This document shows positions 8,325 to 16,776 of a DNA stretch of 64,000 bases, piece by piece. The stretch spans positions 124,001-188,000 of the forward strand of contig NZ_JAIWNC010000006.1 in assembly GCF_020216025.1 (NCBI RefSeq). The letters run 5' to 3'. The position numbers and the translations under genes are program-made. Each line of letters starts with the position of its first letter. Position 1 is the stretch's first letter. Origin of the DNA: Jidongwangia harbinensis (GTDB lineage Bacteria; Actinomycetota; Actinomycetes; Mycobacteriales; Micromonosporaceae). The notes below the pieces were generated by a model. The model was not told the DNA's origin, made no database searches, and saw only the letters and a list, made by a program, of their open reading frames with translations.

Positions 8325-9311
8325 ATGTACTCCCATCACGGGTATCACCCGTGGCCGGCGCCGCCCGCCGCGCCACGCCCCATCGACCGGGCAACCTGGC
8401 AGGACGTGCACGCGAAGCTGGACCGTTCCGAGTTCGCCCGGCAGCTGCGGGACTCGATCGTCGGCCGGCCGGGTCCGTACCAGGGCATGGAAATTCCCCT
8501 GTTCTGGTCGGAGGGCGGCTCCCGCTCGAACATGGGCGCCGTCTACCTGGACGCCCGGGTGTCGCCGGAGGACCGAGCGCTCGAGGCGATCCACGAGATG
8601 GCCCACGTGCAATCGTTCCGGAGGGGCGCCACCGCCGACCTGGTCCGCGAGAACCGGCCCGGGCTGCCGCCGGACGCGTTCGTGCACATCCACATCGCCG
8701 ACGAGGCCCGCTCGATCATGGCCGAGGCGACCTACCTCTGGGACGCGGACCCCGGGCGGCTCGACACGCACTGGGCGTACCCGAAGCTGATCGCCGAGTT
8801 GAAGGCCAAGCCGAACGCGAAGGAACTGCTCGAGCAGCGGGACGTCTTCAAGGCGGAGGCGTTCAAGTGGGCGTGGCGGAACCTCTACGAGGCGGGCTGG
8901 GTCGCCGGTGCCACCGGGGAAACCTATCCCCAGCAGGCCTGGACACACTTCCACAAGGTGCACGGGATGGCCGTGCCGCCGCTGCCCCCCGCCCTCCGGA
9001 CGGCCCCGCCGATTCCGGACTATGTCATAGCGCCCCCCGCGGCGAAGTCGCCGAACGCTCTGTCCCTGGACGAGGCGCTGAGCCGGCACATCGCCCGGGC
9101 GATGGGTCTTCCGCCGGCACCGGTGCCCAGAGCGCTGACGACCGCGGCGTGGGGAGGCAGTGGGCGAGCCGACGACGTCGACCTCGGCCGGCTGGCCGCG
9201 AGACTGGACGGGGTGAACCTCGGCCGGAACACGCGGGCGGACGACGGGAACTACAGCAAGAGATGGATGACCGACCGGTTCACCACGAAGCGCGGGGGGC
9301 CGCGCGCCTGA
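8325..9311 (+). CDS. Unknown protein with HExxH zincin motif
   Basis: A 328-residue soluble protein that I do not recognise at family level. Residues 88-94 read EAIHEMAH, a zincin-type HExxH, and a downstream helix (DEARSIMAEATYLWD, about 126-140) offers Glu127 or Glu134 as a third metal ligand. The HExxH...E layout suggests a metallopeptidase-like domain over residues 50-200. The C-terminal third is Pro/Ala-rich, then ends in a short basic segment. There is no signal peptide. It lies alone between the initiator tRNA and a lipoprotein gene. DUF6782-type putative metallopeptidases are one possible family. The start ATG has only a weak purine-rich site upstream. Confidence 0.7.
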   Translation: MYSHHGYHPWPAPPAAPRPIDRATWQDVHAKLDRSEFARQLRDSIVGRPGPYQGMEIPLFWSEGGSRSNMGAVYLDARVSPEDRALEAIHEMAHVQSFRRGATADLVRENRPGLPPDAFVHIHIADEARSIMAEATYLWDADPGRLDTHWAYPKLIAELKAKPNAKELLEQRDVFKAEAFKWAWRNLYEAGWVAGATGETYPQQAWTHFHKVHGMAVPPLPPALRTAPPIPDYVIAPPAAKSPNALSLDEALSRHIARAMGLPPAPVPRALTTAAWGGSGRADDVDLGRLAARLDGVNLGRNTRADDGNYSKRWMTDRFTTKRGGPRA

Positions 9312-9408
9312 CGGCCGTTATCGTCTCGTGACCTGGCCGTCAGAACCGGAGCGTGGTCCTCGGCATCGCACCAGAGGACGGGAGCCACACGCGACGAAGG
9401 GACACGAG

Positions 9409-10068
9409 GTGCGAACGATTGCTGTCACGGGGGCGGTCATCAGCGTGGTGCTGATCACCGGATGCGGTACGGGCGGGGAGCCGGCGGCGGGGGATACGGC
9501 GCCGGCCGGCGAGCGGCCCGCCGCCTCGGCATCTCTGGGCCCGGCCCGCTCCGCGCCGGCCACGACCGGGCCGGGGCGGAGCGCGCCGGTCTCGGTCCGG
9601 TCGGCTTCGGAGCGGCCGGCCACGTCCGGTCCGGTGCGTACGAGCAGCGCGCGGCGGGTGCTGGGGCCGGACGGCCTGGGCCCGCTGAAGCTGGGCATGA
9701 GCCGCAAGCAGGCGAAGGCGACCGGCATGCTCCAGGGATACCGGGTCGCCGACTATCCGGCCCGCTGCGGCGTCTCGAAGGTGCGTGGCTCGAAGAACGC
9801 GACGGTCATGATCGATCCCAGCCGGGGCGTCTCCTACCTCGCCCTGTACGGCACCGTGCGCACGCCGCGGGGAGTCCGGCTCGGCAGCTCGCTGAGTGCG
9901 GTCCGGAAGGCGTACCCGGGCTTCGCCTTCGTCCTGGGTGACAGCGACGCCGGGGAGGGTGCGGTGCGGGTGCCGGGCAACCGCGGTGCGCGATATGTCA
10001 TCGACATCAAGGATGGCAAGGTCAGCCACCTGGCGCTGAGTTCCGCCGAGCAGAGGTGCATCGACTGA
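9409..10068 (+). CDS. Putative lipoprotein of unknown function
   Basis: A 219-residue protein starting at GTG 9409, preceded by a purine-rich GAAGGGACACGAG. The signal peptide ends in the lipobox ITGC at about residue 19, so it should be lipid-anchored outside the membrane. A 70-residue Ala/Pro/Ser/Thr-rich linker follows. The C-terminal globular domain (LGPDGLGPLKLGMSRKQA onward) has the 'GxLKLGMSxxQA' start seen in small secreted actinobacterial domains of unknown role, and contains two Cys that could pair (YPARCG and EQRCID). It converges with the Ser/Thr kinase gene with a 3-bp gap. Confidence 0.8.
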   Translation: MRTIAVTGAVISVVLITGCGTGGEPAAGDTAPAGERPAASASLGPARSAPATTGPGRSAPVSVRSASERPATSGPVRTSSARRVLGPDGLGPLKLGMSRKQAKATGMLQGYRVADYPARCGVSKVRGSKNATVMIDPSRGVSYLALYGTVRTPRGVRLGSSLSAVRKAYPGFAFVLGDSDAGEGAVRVPGNRGARYVIDIKDGKVSHLALSSAEQRCID

Positions 10069-10071
10069 CGG

Positions 10072-11433
10072 TCAGGACCGGCGCAGGGTACGGAGCACCT
10101 CGTCGGTGCGGTCGGTGCCGCCGGCCTGCTTGATCTGGACGTAGACGCCGTCGAGCACCACCTCGCTGTACGAGACGGCGGTCCCGCCGCAGCTCGTCCA
10201 CCGCCGCATCCGGGCGGTCGACCCGGCCACGGTGACCGGGCGGTCGGGCTGCCGGCGGCACCCCCCGTGGGTCGGCGGGCGCAGCGTGGAATCGCCGTCC
10301 GCCAGCGCGGGGCTCTCCCCGGCGAACACGCCCGGGCGGGCGTGCAGTGGGTCGCCCCAGGACCCGAGGTCCGCACCGACGAGCAGGCCGGGCCGGCGAC
10401 CGGAGGGAAGCCCGACGGTCGCCGGGTCCCAGCCGGTGCTGCGCACCTGTTCGGCCCAGTCGCGCGGCACCGCGAGGGACAGCGTTCCCGAGGAGTCCGC
10501 GACCCGGGTCCACCCGGCCGCCTCCGAGGATCCGCCGAGAGCGACGAGCATCGCCAGCACCGCCACGGAACCCGCCGTCCGCGACAACGCTCGGTGCAGC
10601 CGACTGCGGCCGGGCCGGCTGACGGCGGCGGCGCGCAGGGCCGTGGCGTACCGGTCCGCGGTCGGCCAGCGCCGCTGCCGGTCCCGTTCGAGAGCCTGGA
10701 GGACGATGTGATCCACCTGCCGCGGGATGCCGGGGCGTACCTTCGACGGCGGTGCCGGCGGCATACCGGTGCGGCCCTCCCGCGACCCGGGGGGACGCCC
10801 CGTGAGCATGTGATAGGTGAGCGCGCCGAGGGCGTGGACGTCGGTCCGTACGTCGATGCCGCCGCCCGGCACCGACTGCTCGGGCGCCATGTAGCCGGGG
10901 GTGCCGGCGACCACCGTGAAGCCGGAGGCGTGCGCGATCGTCTTGGCGAGTCCCAGGTCCGCGACCAGCACGCGCCGGCTTCCCCGGACCGTGCTGAAGA
11001 GGACGTTGGACGGTTTCAGGTCCCGGTGCAGGACACCGGCCTGGTGCAGCACCGACACCGCCTCGGCGATGTCCGCGGCGGTGCGCAACGCGGCCCGGAC
11101 CGGCATCGGGCCGTCGGCGAGCCGCTCGGCCAGCGTCCCGCCGTCCGCGTAGGTCATCACCTGGTACGGCCGGCCGTCCGGCAGTTCGCCGAAGTCGTGC
11201 ACCCGCACCAGCCGTTCCGAGTCGGCCAGGCGCAGCAGCTGCGCCTCCTGCTCGAAGCGGGCACGCACATCGGGGTGGTGCGCCCAGTTGTCGGCCAGCA
11301 CCTTGATCGCCACGGGCGAGTCCAGGACATCGTCCTCGGCGAGCCAGACGGTGGCGAACGCGCCGGATCCCAGCCGCCGGAGGACACGGTAGCGGCCGAT
11401 CTCGGCGGGCATCGACACGTTCGTATTATTCAT
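10072..11433 (-). CDS. Membrane Ser/Thr protein kinase (PknB type) with extracytoplasmic sensor
   Basis: About 453 residues. The kinase domain spans residues 14-270: P-loop LGSGAFATVWLA, Lys44 in AIKVL, catalytic HRDLKPSN, and GTPGYMAPEQ as activation-segment end. The metal-binding motif is DLG (VADLGLAK) instead of DFG, which is common in bacterial kinases. A single transmembrane helix near residue 305 (AGSVAVLAMLVALG) leads to an external domain of about 140 residues with paired Cys. The start is taken as ATG 11433, though ATG 11412 is also possible; neither has a good ribosome site. It is divergent from the ECF sigma gene, with only 29 bp between the start codons. Confidence 0.9.
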   Translation of the reverse strand: MNNTNVSMPAEIGRYRVLRRLGSGAFATVWLAEDDVLDSPVAIKVLADNWAHHPDVRARFEQEAQLLRLADSERLVRVHDFGELPDGRPYQVMTYADGGTLAERLADGPMPVRAALRTAADIAEAVSVLHQAGVLHRDLKPSNVLFSTVRGSRRVLVADLGLAKTIAHASGFTVVAGTPGYMAPEQSVPGGGIDVRTDVHALGALTYHMLTGRPPGSREGRTGMPPAPPSKVRPGIPRQVDHIVLQALERDRQRRWPTADRYATALRAAAVSRPGRSRLHRALSRTAGSVAVLAMLVALGGSSEAAGWTRVADSSGTLSLAVPRDWAEQVRSTGWDPATVGLPSGRRPGLLVGADLGSWGDPLHARPGVFAGESPALADGDSTLRPPTHGGCRRQPDRPVTVAGSTARMRRWTSCGGTAVSYSEVVLDGVYVQIKQAGGTDRTDEVLRTLRRS

Positions 11434-11462
11434 CAGCCGCGCGGCGGACGACGGGGGCGGGC

Positions 11463-12011
11463 ATGCGGAACGACCAGCACGAGGATCTGGCGCACCGGGC
11501 GGCGGCGGGGGACGACACGGCGCTGCACGCGCTGCTCGCCGCCATCCGGCCCGGCGTGCTCCGCCGGTGTGCGCGATTCCTGCCCTGCCCGCAGGACGCG
11601 GAGGAGAGTTGCCAGGACGTGCTGCTCCAGGTGGCCCGCAACATCCACCGGTTCGAGGGGCGATCACGGTTCTCGACGTGGCTGCACGTGATCGTCGCGA
11701 ACAGCGCCCGGCAGACGTACCGGTCGTTGAAGCGCCGGGCCGCGGAGCAGGCCTACGCCGCGCCGCCGGTGGAACCGGCCGACGCGCGGACCACCAGCGT
11801 CATCGCGGGTTCCCGCCTGGACCTGCTGGACGCGCTGGAACGCCTGGAGGCGCACCGGGCGGAGTGGGTGGCGCCGATGGTGCTGCGGGACATCTGCCAG
11901 CTGGACTACCGGGAGATCGCCGAGCACCTGGGCATCCCGGAGGGCACCGTCAAGTCCCGCATCCATCAGGCTCGCGTCCACGTCCGCGGCAGCCTCACGC
12001 GGGGCCTGTGA
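11463..12011 (+). CDS. ECF-family RNA polymerase sigma factor
   Basis: A 182-residue sigma factor. Region 2 covers about residues 25-90 (FLPCPQDAEESCQDVLLQVARNI, then FEGRSRFSTWLHVIVANSARQTYR). Region 4 covers 125-178 (DICQLDYREIAEHLGIPEGTVKSRIHQAR), a typical helix-turn-helix. There is no anti-sigma gene next to it. Its only close partner is the divergent Ser/Thr kinase, so control by phosphorylation is an attractive inference, as known for kinase-linked ECF groups. The stop codon lies seven bases from that of the convergent sensor kinase. Confidence 0.92.
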   Translation: MRNDQHEDLAHRAAAGDDTALHALLAAIRPGVLRRCARFLPCPQDAEESCQDVLLQVARNIHRFEGRSRFSTWLHVIVANSARQTYRSLKRRAAEQAYAAPPVEPADARTTSVIAGSRLDLLDALERLEAHRAEWVAPMVLRDICQLDYREIAEHLGIPEGTVKSRIHQARVHVRGSLTRGL

Positions 12012-12018
12012 CGCCGGG

Positions 12019-13314
12019 TCAGCGTGCCGGCGGGCCGAGGACGACGGTCACCCGGGCGCCGCCGGACTCGCCGCGCTCGAAGGTGAGGGTGCCGCCCGAC
12101 GCCGCGGCCGCCTGCCGGGCGATGTCCAGGCCGAGCCCGGACGAGCCGGCGCCGCTGACGCCCCGGCGGGTGCCGTCGAGGGGCCCCGGGCCGGGTCCGC
12201 GGTCGGCGACGACGAGCAGCGCGCCGCCGCCGTCCCGCGCGCTCAGCCGCACCGAGAACGGGGTGCCGTCGGGGGTGTGCGCGAACACGTTGCCGAGCAG
12301 CGCGTCGGCGCACGCCGTCAGGGTGGCGGCGGGCACGTCGACCGGCAGCGGCCCGGGGGCCACCGCCACGTCCATCGGGCGCTGCTGGTCCTCGGCGAGC
12401 ACCGCCCAGAACGCGGCCCGGGCGGCGATGACCTGGGCCGCGTCGGCCGGCTCACCGCCCGGCGCGGGTACGCCGCCGGAGCCGCCCGATCGGCGGGTGT
12501 TCTCGATGACCCGGGTCAGCGCGTGGTCCAGTTCCGCGATCTGGTCCTCGATCCGGGCGGTCTCCTCCCGGTCGGACAGCGTGGCGGCCTCCAGCCGGAG
12601 CGCGGTGAGCGGAGTCCGCAGCTGATGCGACAGGTCCGCGGCCGATTCCCGTTCGGCGTCCAGCAGGTCCCGGATCTGGCCCGCGAGGTGATTGAGGGCC
12701 AGGCCGACGGCGTTGATCTCGGCGATGTCCGACGGGGCGATCCGGGCGTCGAGTTCACCGGTCGCGAGTCGGTCCGACAGCCGCGCCAGGTCGCGGATCG
12801 GACGTACCAGGGAAGCCGCGAGCCGGTCCGCCACCAGAACCCCGACGACCAGCAGGCCGGCACCGGCGAGCGCGAGCAGCAGGGCGGCCCGCGCCACGCC
12901 CCGGGTCAGTTCGGCGTCCGGCACGAAGGTCCGGATCACCGCGGTGCCGGCCGGGAGACCCTGCACGGCGACCACGATCTCCCGTCCCGCCGGCTGGGCG
13001 ACGGAGAAGCTGTCGCCCTGGCCGGCCAGCCGGACCGCGGGGGTCACCGCGGCGGGGGCGCCCACCACGGTGCCGTCGGGCAGGAAAACGGTCAGCGGGA
13101 ACGTCGTCCCGGCGTTCGCCCGCTCGATGCCCAGCCGCAACGTGGCCGTGTCGCTCGTGGCGACCAGGACGCTCAGCGACTGGGCCTCCTCCACCGCCCG
13201 GCTGACCGCCCGGTCCGCGGTGGTCCGCCGGACCAGGAGGGCCAGCGGCACCACGAACGAGACGAGGACCAGCGCCATGGTCGCGGTGACGAGCACGGCG
13301 ATGCGGCGCCTCAC
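12019..13314 (-). CDS. Sensor histidine kinase of a two-component system
   Basis: A 431-residue kinase. Two transmembrane helices (about 4-25 and 150-172) flank an extracytoplasmic sensor. A HAMP segment follows (LVRPIRDLARLSDRLATGELDARI), then the phospho-acceptor box SHQLRTPLTALRLE. The ATPase domain has N-box NVFAHTPDGTP, a G1 box ADRGPGPGP and GSSGLGLDIARQ. GTG 13314 overlaps the response-regulator stop codon in a GTGA arrangement, so translation is probably coupled. It is convergent with the ECF sigma gene. The signal is unknown; the divergent electron-transfer operon is the likeliest target. Confidence 0.92.
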   Translation of the reverse strand: MRRRIAVLVTATMALVLVSFVVPLALLVRRTTADRAVSRAVEEAQSLSVLVATSDTATLRLGIERANAGTTFPLTVFLPDGTVVGAPAAVTPAVRLAGQGDSFSVAQPAGREIVVAVQGLPAGTAVIRTFVPDAELTRGVARAALLLALAGAGLLVVGVLVADRLAASLVRPIRDLARLSDRLATGELDARIAPSDIAEINAVGLALNHLAGQIRDLLDAERESAADLSHQLRTPLTALRLEAATLSDREETARIEDQIAELDHALTRVIENTRRSGGSGGVPAPGGEPADAAQVIAARAAFWAVLAEDQQRPMDVAVAPGPLPVDVPAATLTACADALLGNVFAHTPDGTPFSVRLSARDGGGALLVVADRGPGPGPLDGTRRGVSGAGSSGLGLDIARQAAAASGGTLTFERGESGGARVTVVLGPPAR

Positions 13315-14000
13315 GGGGTGCTCAGCCGGACACCCACGCGCCGCACGGTGTGCAGGTACCGCGGCTCCTGCGCGGTCTCGCCGAGCTTGCGGCGCAGCCA
13401 GGAGAGATGCACGTCGACGGTCTTGTCGGCACGGTGGTAGGGCAGCCGCCACACCTCGGTCAGCAGTTCCCGCTTGCTGACCACCTCACCGGCCCGGGCG
13501 GCGAGGTAGTAGAGCAGGTCGAACTCCCGGGGCGCGAGATCGAGCGGCGCGCCGTCCAGAGTGGACTGCCGGGAGCGGGGATCGATGCGCAGACCACCGA
13601 CGGCGACCGCGGTGTCGCGTTCCCCGGCCGGCGCGGCCGCCCCGAGACGGCGCAGGACCGCCCGGATCCGCGCGTCGATCTGGTCGGCGCCGTAGGGCTT
13701 CACGACGTAGTCGTCGGCGCCGGCGTCCAGCGCCTGGACGATCTCGTGTTCCGAGCGGCGGGCCGTGACCACGATCACCGGGACCTGGCTGACCGCCCGC
13801 AGCATCCGCAGCATCTCGCGACCGTCCGCGTCGGGCAGGCCGAGATCCAGCAGCAGGACGTCCGGTTTCTCGGCCGTGGCCAGCCGCAGCCCGTCCATCG
13901 CGGTCGCCGCCGACACCACGGTATGGCTACGCTGAGTGAGCGCGCGGACTACTCCGGTGCGGATCGTGGCGTCGTCCTCGACGATCAGGATCTTGGCCAT
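13311..14000 (-). CDS. OmpR/PhoB-family response regulator
   Basis: A 229-residue regulator. The receiver domain (1-115) has acidic residues in ILIVEDDAT, the phospho-acceptor Asp in LLLDLGLPDADG and Lys in VVKPYGADQ. The winged-helix DNA-binding domain (about 135-229) includes LAPREFDLLYYLA and VDVHLSWLRRKLGE. It is first in the operon with the histidine kinase (GTGA overlap). Its start lies 49 bp from the divergent gene at 14050, with a dyad (14026-14050) in between that could be its own binding site. Confidence 0.93.
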   Translation of the reverse strand: MAKILIVEDDATIRTGVVRALTQRSHTVVSAATAMDGLRLATAEKPDVLLLDLGLPDADGREMLRMLRAVSQVPVIVVTARRSEHEIVQALDAGADDYVVKPYGADQIDARIRAVLRRLGAAAPAGERDTAVAVGGLRIDPRSRQSTLDGAPLDLAPREFDLLYYLAARAGEVVSKRELLTEVWRLPYHRADKTVDVHLSWLRRKLGETAQEPRYLHTVRRVGVRLSTP

Positions 14001-14025
14001 AGCCCTACGTTAACCGCTCCTTATC

Positions 14026-14050
14026 CCTGCTCTCCAGCATGCTGAGCAGG
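14026..14050. promoter_or_regulatory. Dyad-symmetric site between the two-component and electron-transfer operons
   Basis: Outer arms CCTGCTC (14026-14032) and GAGCAGG (14044-14050) enclose an inner perfect palindrome AGCATGCT (14036-14043). The right arm touches the GTG start of the 14050 gene. The position suggests an operator acting on both operons. Confidence 0.45.
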
Positions 14051-14586
14051 TGAGACGAAAGCGATGGAGCATTGGGGCAGGCGCGTGGATCGTCGCGGCC
14101 GGCCTCACCACGACCCTGGGCGTAGCCGCGGTCAACACGTTGAGTGACGACTTCGCCGGATCGGCGGCGCGGCCGCTGAGCGACTCCGACGTGGCCGCCC
14201 GGCTCTCCGCCGCACCTCCGCCGGCCGCGAGCGCGTCGTCGGCGGCCTCGCCCTCCCCCTCGGCGGCACCGACGTCGGCGGCGCCGGTACCGGCCCGGAC
14301 GACCGCGCCGCCGGCCGCCAAGTCGCGCGCCTTCGGGCACCGCGGCAGCAGCCTGTTCGCCTCCTGCACCGGCGACCAGGCCAAGCTGCTGAGCTGGAGT
14401 CCGGCGCAGGGGTACACGGCGAGCCCGATCGAGAAGGGCCCGGCGCGCACCGCGTCCATCCGCTTCGCGCGGAGCAAGGGCGCGAGCTGGGGCCGGCACG
14501 GCGGGCCGCCCGCGGTTCGCGTCGAGGTCACCTGTGTCGGCGGTGAGCCGAGGGAGAACGTCCGCCCCGAAGGTTGGGGCCGGTGA
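14050..14586 (+). CDS. Secreted or anchored hypothetical protein, first gene of electron-transfer operon
   Basis: A 178-residue protein starting at GTG 14050. An N-terminal basic segment and hydrophobic helix (about 9-30, GAGAWIVAAGLTTTLGVAAV) act as a signal or anchor. Residues 55-95 are an Ala/Ser/Pro-rich linker. The C-terminal domain (FASCTGDQAKLLSWSPAQGYTA) holds two Cys and resembles small secreted domains of actinobacteria of unknown role. Its stop overlaps the reductase start by a GTGA arrangement, so the two products probably work together at the membrane. Confidence 0.75.
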   Translation: MRRKRWSIGAGAWIVAAGLTTTLGVAAVNTLSDDFAGSAARPLSDSDVAARLSAAPPPAASASSAASPSPSAAPTSAAPVPARTTAPPAAKSRAFGHRGSSLFASCTGDQAKLLSWSPAQGYTASPIEKGPARTASIRFARSKGASWGRHGGPPAVRVEVTCVGGEPRENVRPEGWGR

Positions 14587-15995
14587 CCACCGCGGTGCGG
14601 CCGGCCGTCGCCGGACCCGCGGCGCCCCTCCGGCGCCCGCCCGCCGCGGCGCCGCGGTGGTGGGCCGACGCCGCGGGGGTGGCGGTCGGTGCCAGCCTCC
14701 TGGTGGTGACCGCGTTGTGGGTACGCAACGGCGGCGTGCGGCAGGTGAGTTCCGGTGGTCCTCCGATGGTGTTCGCGGTCGGGCGGCTGGCCGGCCTGCT
14801 GGCCTCCGACCTGTTGCTGGTGCAGGTCCTCCTGATGGCCCGGATCCCGGTGCTGGAACGTGCCTTCGGCCAGCCCCGGCTCACCCGGTGGCACCGATGG
14901 ACCGGCTCGACCTCGTTCCACCTGATGCTGCTGCACCTCCAGTGGACGGTGCTCGGCTCCAGTGCCGCCACCCGGACCGGGTTCTTCGCCGAGCTGGCGC
15001 GCCTCGTCAGCTCCGGCGCCGGGATGCTGCTGGCCGCGGTCGGATCCGGGCTGCTGGTCCTGGTGGCGGTGACGTCCGTCCGGGCGGCCCGGCGCCGGTT
15101 GAGGTACGAGTCGTGGCACGCGCTGCACCTGTACGCGTACCTCGGGATCGGTCTGGCCCTGCCGCACCAGATCGGGACCGGCACCGAATTCGTCGGCTCG
15201 CCGGCGGCACGGGCCTACTGGTGGACGCTGTACGCGCTGGCCGCCGGGGCGGTCGTGGTCTACCGGATCGGAGTGCCGGTCTGGCGCAACCGGCGTCACC
15301 GGCTGACCGTCCGCGGCGTGGTCCCGGAGGCGCCCGGGATCACCTCGGTCCACCTCACCGGTCGCCGGCTGGACCGGCTGCCGGTCCGGGCGGGCCAGTA
15401 CTTCCTCTGGCGTTTCCTGGACGGGCCCGGCTGGACCCGGGCGCACCCGTTCTCGCTGTCGGCCGCGCCGCGCGACGACGGGCTCCGCATCACGGTCCGG
15501 GACGTGGGTGACGGCAGCGCCCGGATCGCCCGCCTGCGGCCCGGCACCCGGGTGCTGTTCGAGGGGCCGTTCGGCAAGCTGACCGGCGAGACCTACCCGG
15601 GCGGCCCGGTCGTCCTGCTGGCCTGCGGGATCGGCATCACCCCGCTGCTCGCGCTGCTCGGCGAGCTGCCGTACGGCCGGGCGGACGCCACCCTGGTCTA
15701 TCGGGCCCGCAGCGCGGACGAGGCCGCGTTCGGTGCGGAACTCGGGTGGTTCGCCGAGCACCGCGGGGTGCGGGTCGTGCACCTGATCGGGCCCCGCGCC
15801 GGCGACTCGTCCTGGCTGCCCGCCACGCTCGCCGGCCACGGAGACGTGGCCGAACTGCGCCGGATCGCGCCGGACATCGCCCGGGCCCAGGTGTACGTCT
15901 GCGGCCCGGAGGCGTGGGCCGGGTCGGTGCGGGCCGCGGCCCGGGCGGCCGGGGTGCCCGACTCCCGCCTGCACACCGAACTGTTCAGCCGATGA
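14583..15995 (+). CDS. Ferric-reductase-like transmembrane ferredoxin/flavin reductase
   Basis: A 470-residue protein. The N-terminal half has about six membrane helices, with conserved His in RWHRWTGSTSFHLMLLH and YESWHALHLYAYLG as candidate b-haem ligands (ferric reductase/NOX-like domain). The C-terminal half is a ferredoxin-NADP reductase module: FAD-binding region RAGQYFLWRF and HPFSLSAAP, and NAD(P)-binding region LLACGIGITPLLALL and VYVCGPEAW. It should carry electrons from NAD(P)H across the membrane. Co-transcription with an FMN-binding protein suggests an extracytoplasmic flavin acceptor. Confidence 0.9.
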   Translation: MTTAVRPAVAGPAAPLRRPPAAAPRWWADAAGVAVGASLLVVTALWVRNGGVRQVSSGGPPMVFAVGRLAGLLASDLLLVQVLLMARIPVLERAFGQPRLTRWHRWTGSTSFHLMLLHLQWTVLGSSAATRTGFFAELARLVSSGAGMLLAAVGSGLLVLVAVTSVRAARRRLRYESWHALHLYAYLGIGLALPHQIGTGTEFVGSPAARAYWWTLYALAAGAVVVYRIGVPVWRNRRHRLTVRGVVPEAPGITSVHLTGRRLDRLPVRAGQYFLWRFLDGPGWTRAHPFSLSAAPRDDGLRITVRDVGDGSARIARLRPGTRVLFEGPFGKLTGETYPGGPVVLLACGIGITPLLALLGELPYGRADATLVYRARSADEAAFGAELGWFAEHRGVRVVHLIGPRAGDSSWLPATLAGHGDVAELRRIAPDIARAQVYVCGPEAWAGSVRAAARAAGVPDSRLHTELFSR

Positions 15996-16011
15996 CATCC
16001 GAGGAGGCGTG

Positions 16012-16395
16012 ATGCGGCGCAGTGTCCGGTGGCTGGTCTACACCGTCACCGCCCTGGTCCTGCTGTTCAGCTACCGGCTCAGCCCGGGCGCACCGGCCGG
16101 TGACGCCGGGACCTACCGGGGCCGGGTCGTGGAGATCACCACGGGGTCCGTCCAGGTCGTCGTCGCCGTCCGCGCGGGCCGGATCACCAGCGTGGCGGTA
16201 CCGGTCTTCCCGGACAGCAACGGCACCAGCAGGCAGGTCAGCGAACGCGCGCTGCCGGCGCTCAAACGGCAGACCCTCGCCGTGCAGAGCGCGGACGTGG
16301 ACACCGTCTCCGGTGCCACCTTCACCAGCGACGGCTACCGGGCCTCCCTGCAGTCCGCCCTCGACGTGGCCGGGGCCCGCCGGCAGGATCGGTAA
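16012..16395 (+). CDS. Membrane-anchored FMN-binding domain protein
   Basis: A 127-residue protein. A single N-terminal helix (about 8-24) anchors an external FMN-binding domain. The motif DTVSGATFTSDGYRASLQSAL matches the flavinylation signature in which the second Thr of SGAT is esterified to FMN by an ApbE-type enzyme. ATG 16012 has GAGGAGG (16001-16007) in front; GTG 16009 is closer than usual. It follows the reductase by 16 bp. No apbE gene lies in the window, so the modifying enzyme must be encoded elsewhere. Confidence 0.88.
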   Translation: MRRSVRWLVYTVTALVLLFSYRLSPGAPAGDAGTYRGRVVEITTGSVQVVVAVRAGRITSVAVPVFPDSNGTSRQVSERALPALKRQTLAVQSADVDTVSGATFTSDGYRASLQSALDVAGARRQDR

Positions 16396-16446
16396 CTGTC
16401 CCACCGGCGGGCCCCGCCCATCTGTCTGGTCGCCGGGCAGCATGGC

Positions 16447-16677
16447 TTACAGGATCAGCGCCGTCATCACCATCGCGAAAGCGAGTAGCACAAGAATCGT
16501 CGTTGTTCCCGCTGCGGCGAAAGCCTTGAGGACCTCCCTCAGTGGCGAGAGTGCAAGCCGCATCGTGTCGAGAGCCACCAGCAAGAGGAACGCTGCCAAG
16601 ATGAGCAGCATCGTGCCTGTGGCTGAGAGGTTCGATCCTTGCTGGGTCTCTAGCCCAACGAGGACTAGTCTGGTCAT
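16447..16677 (-). CDS. Small membrane protein of unknown function
   Basis: A 76-residue protein from ATG 16677, with a good ribosome site AAGGGA 7 bases upstream. It consists of two hydrophobic helices (about 22-40, TMLLILAAFLLLVALDTM, and 55-75, GTTTILVLLAFAMVMTALIL) joined by a short loop. GC content is clearly below that of flanking genes, as in the neighbouring Xre-DUF397 pair, which suggests acquisition with that cluster. I do not recognise the family. Confidence 0.65.
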   Translation of the reverse strand: MTRLVLVGLETQQGSNLSATGTMLLILAAFLLLVALDTMRLALSPLREVLKAFAAAGTTTILVLLAFAMVMTALIL

Positions 16678-16776
16678 GAGCCGTTCCCTTCGATAAGTGT
16701 TCAGTCGTCGGCGCGGTTCGCAATTGAGGCGTCTGCGGTGCCAGCCGTAGGCGCCTCTTTCAATCGGTACTTGCGC

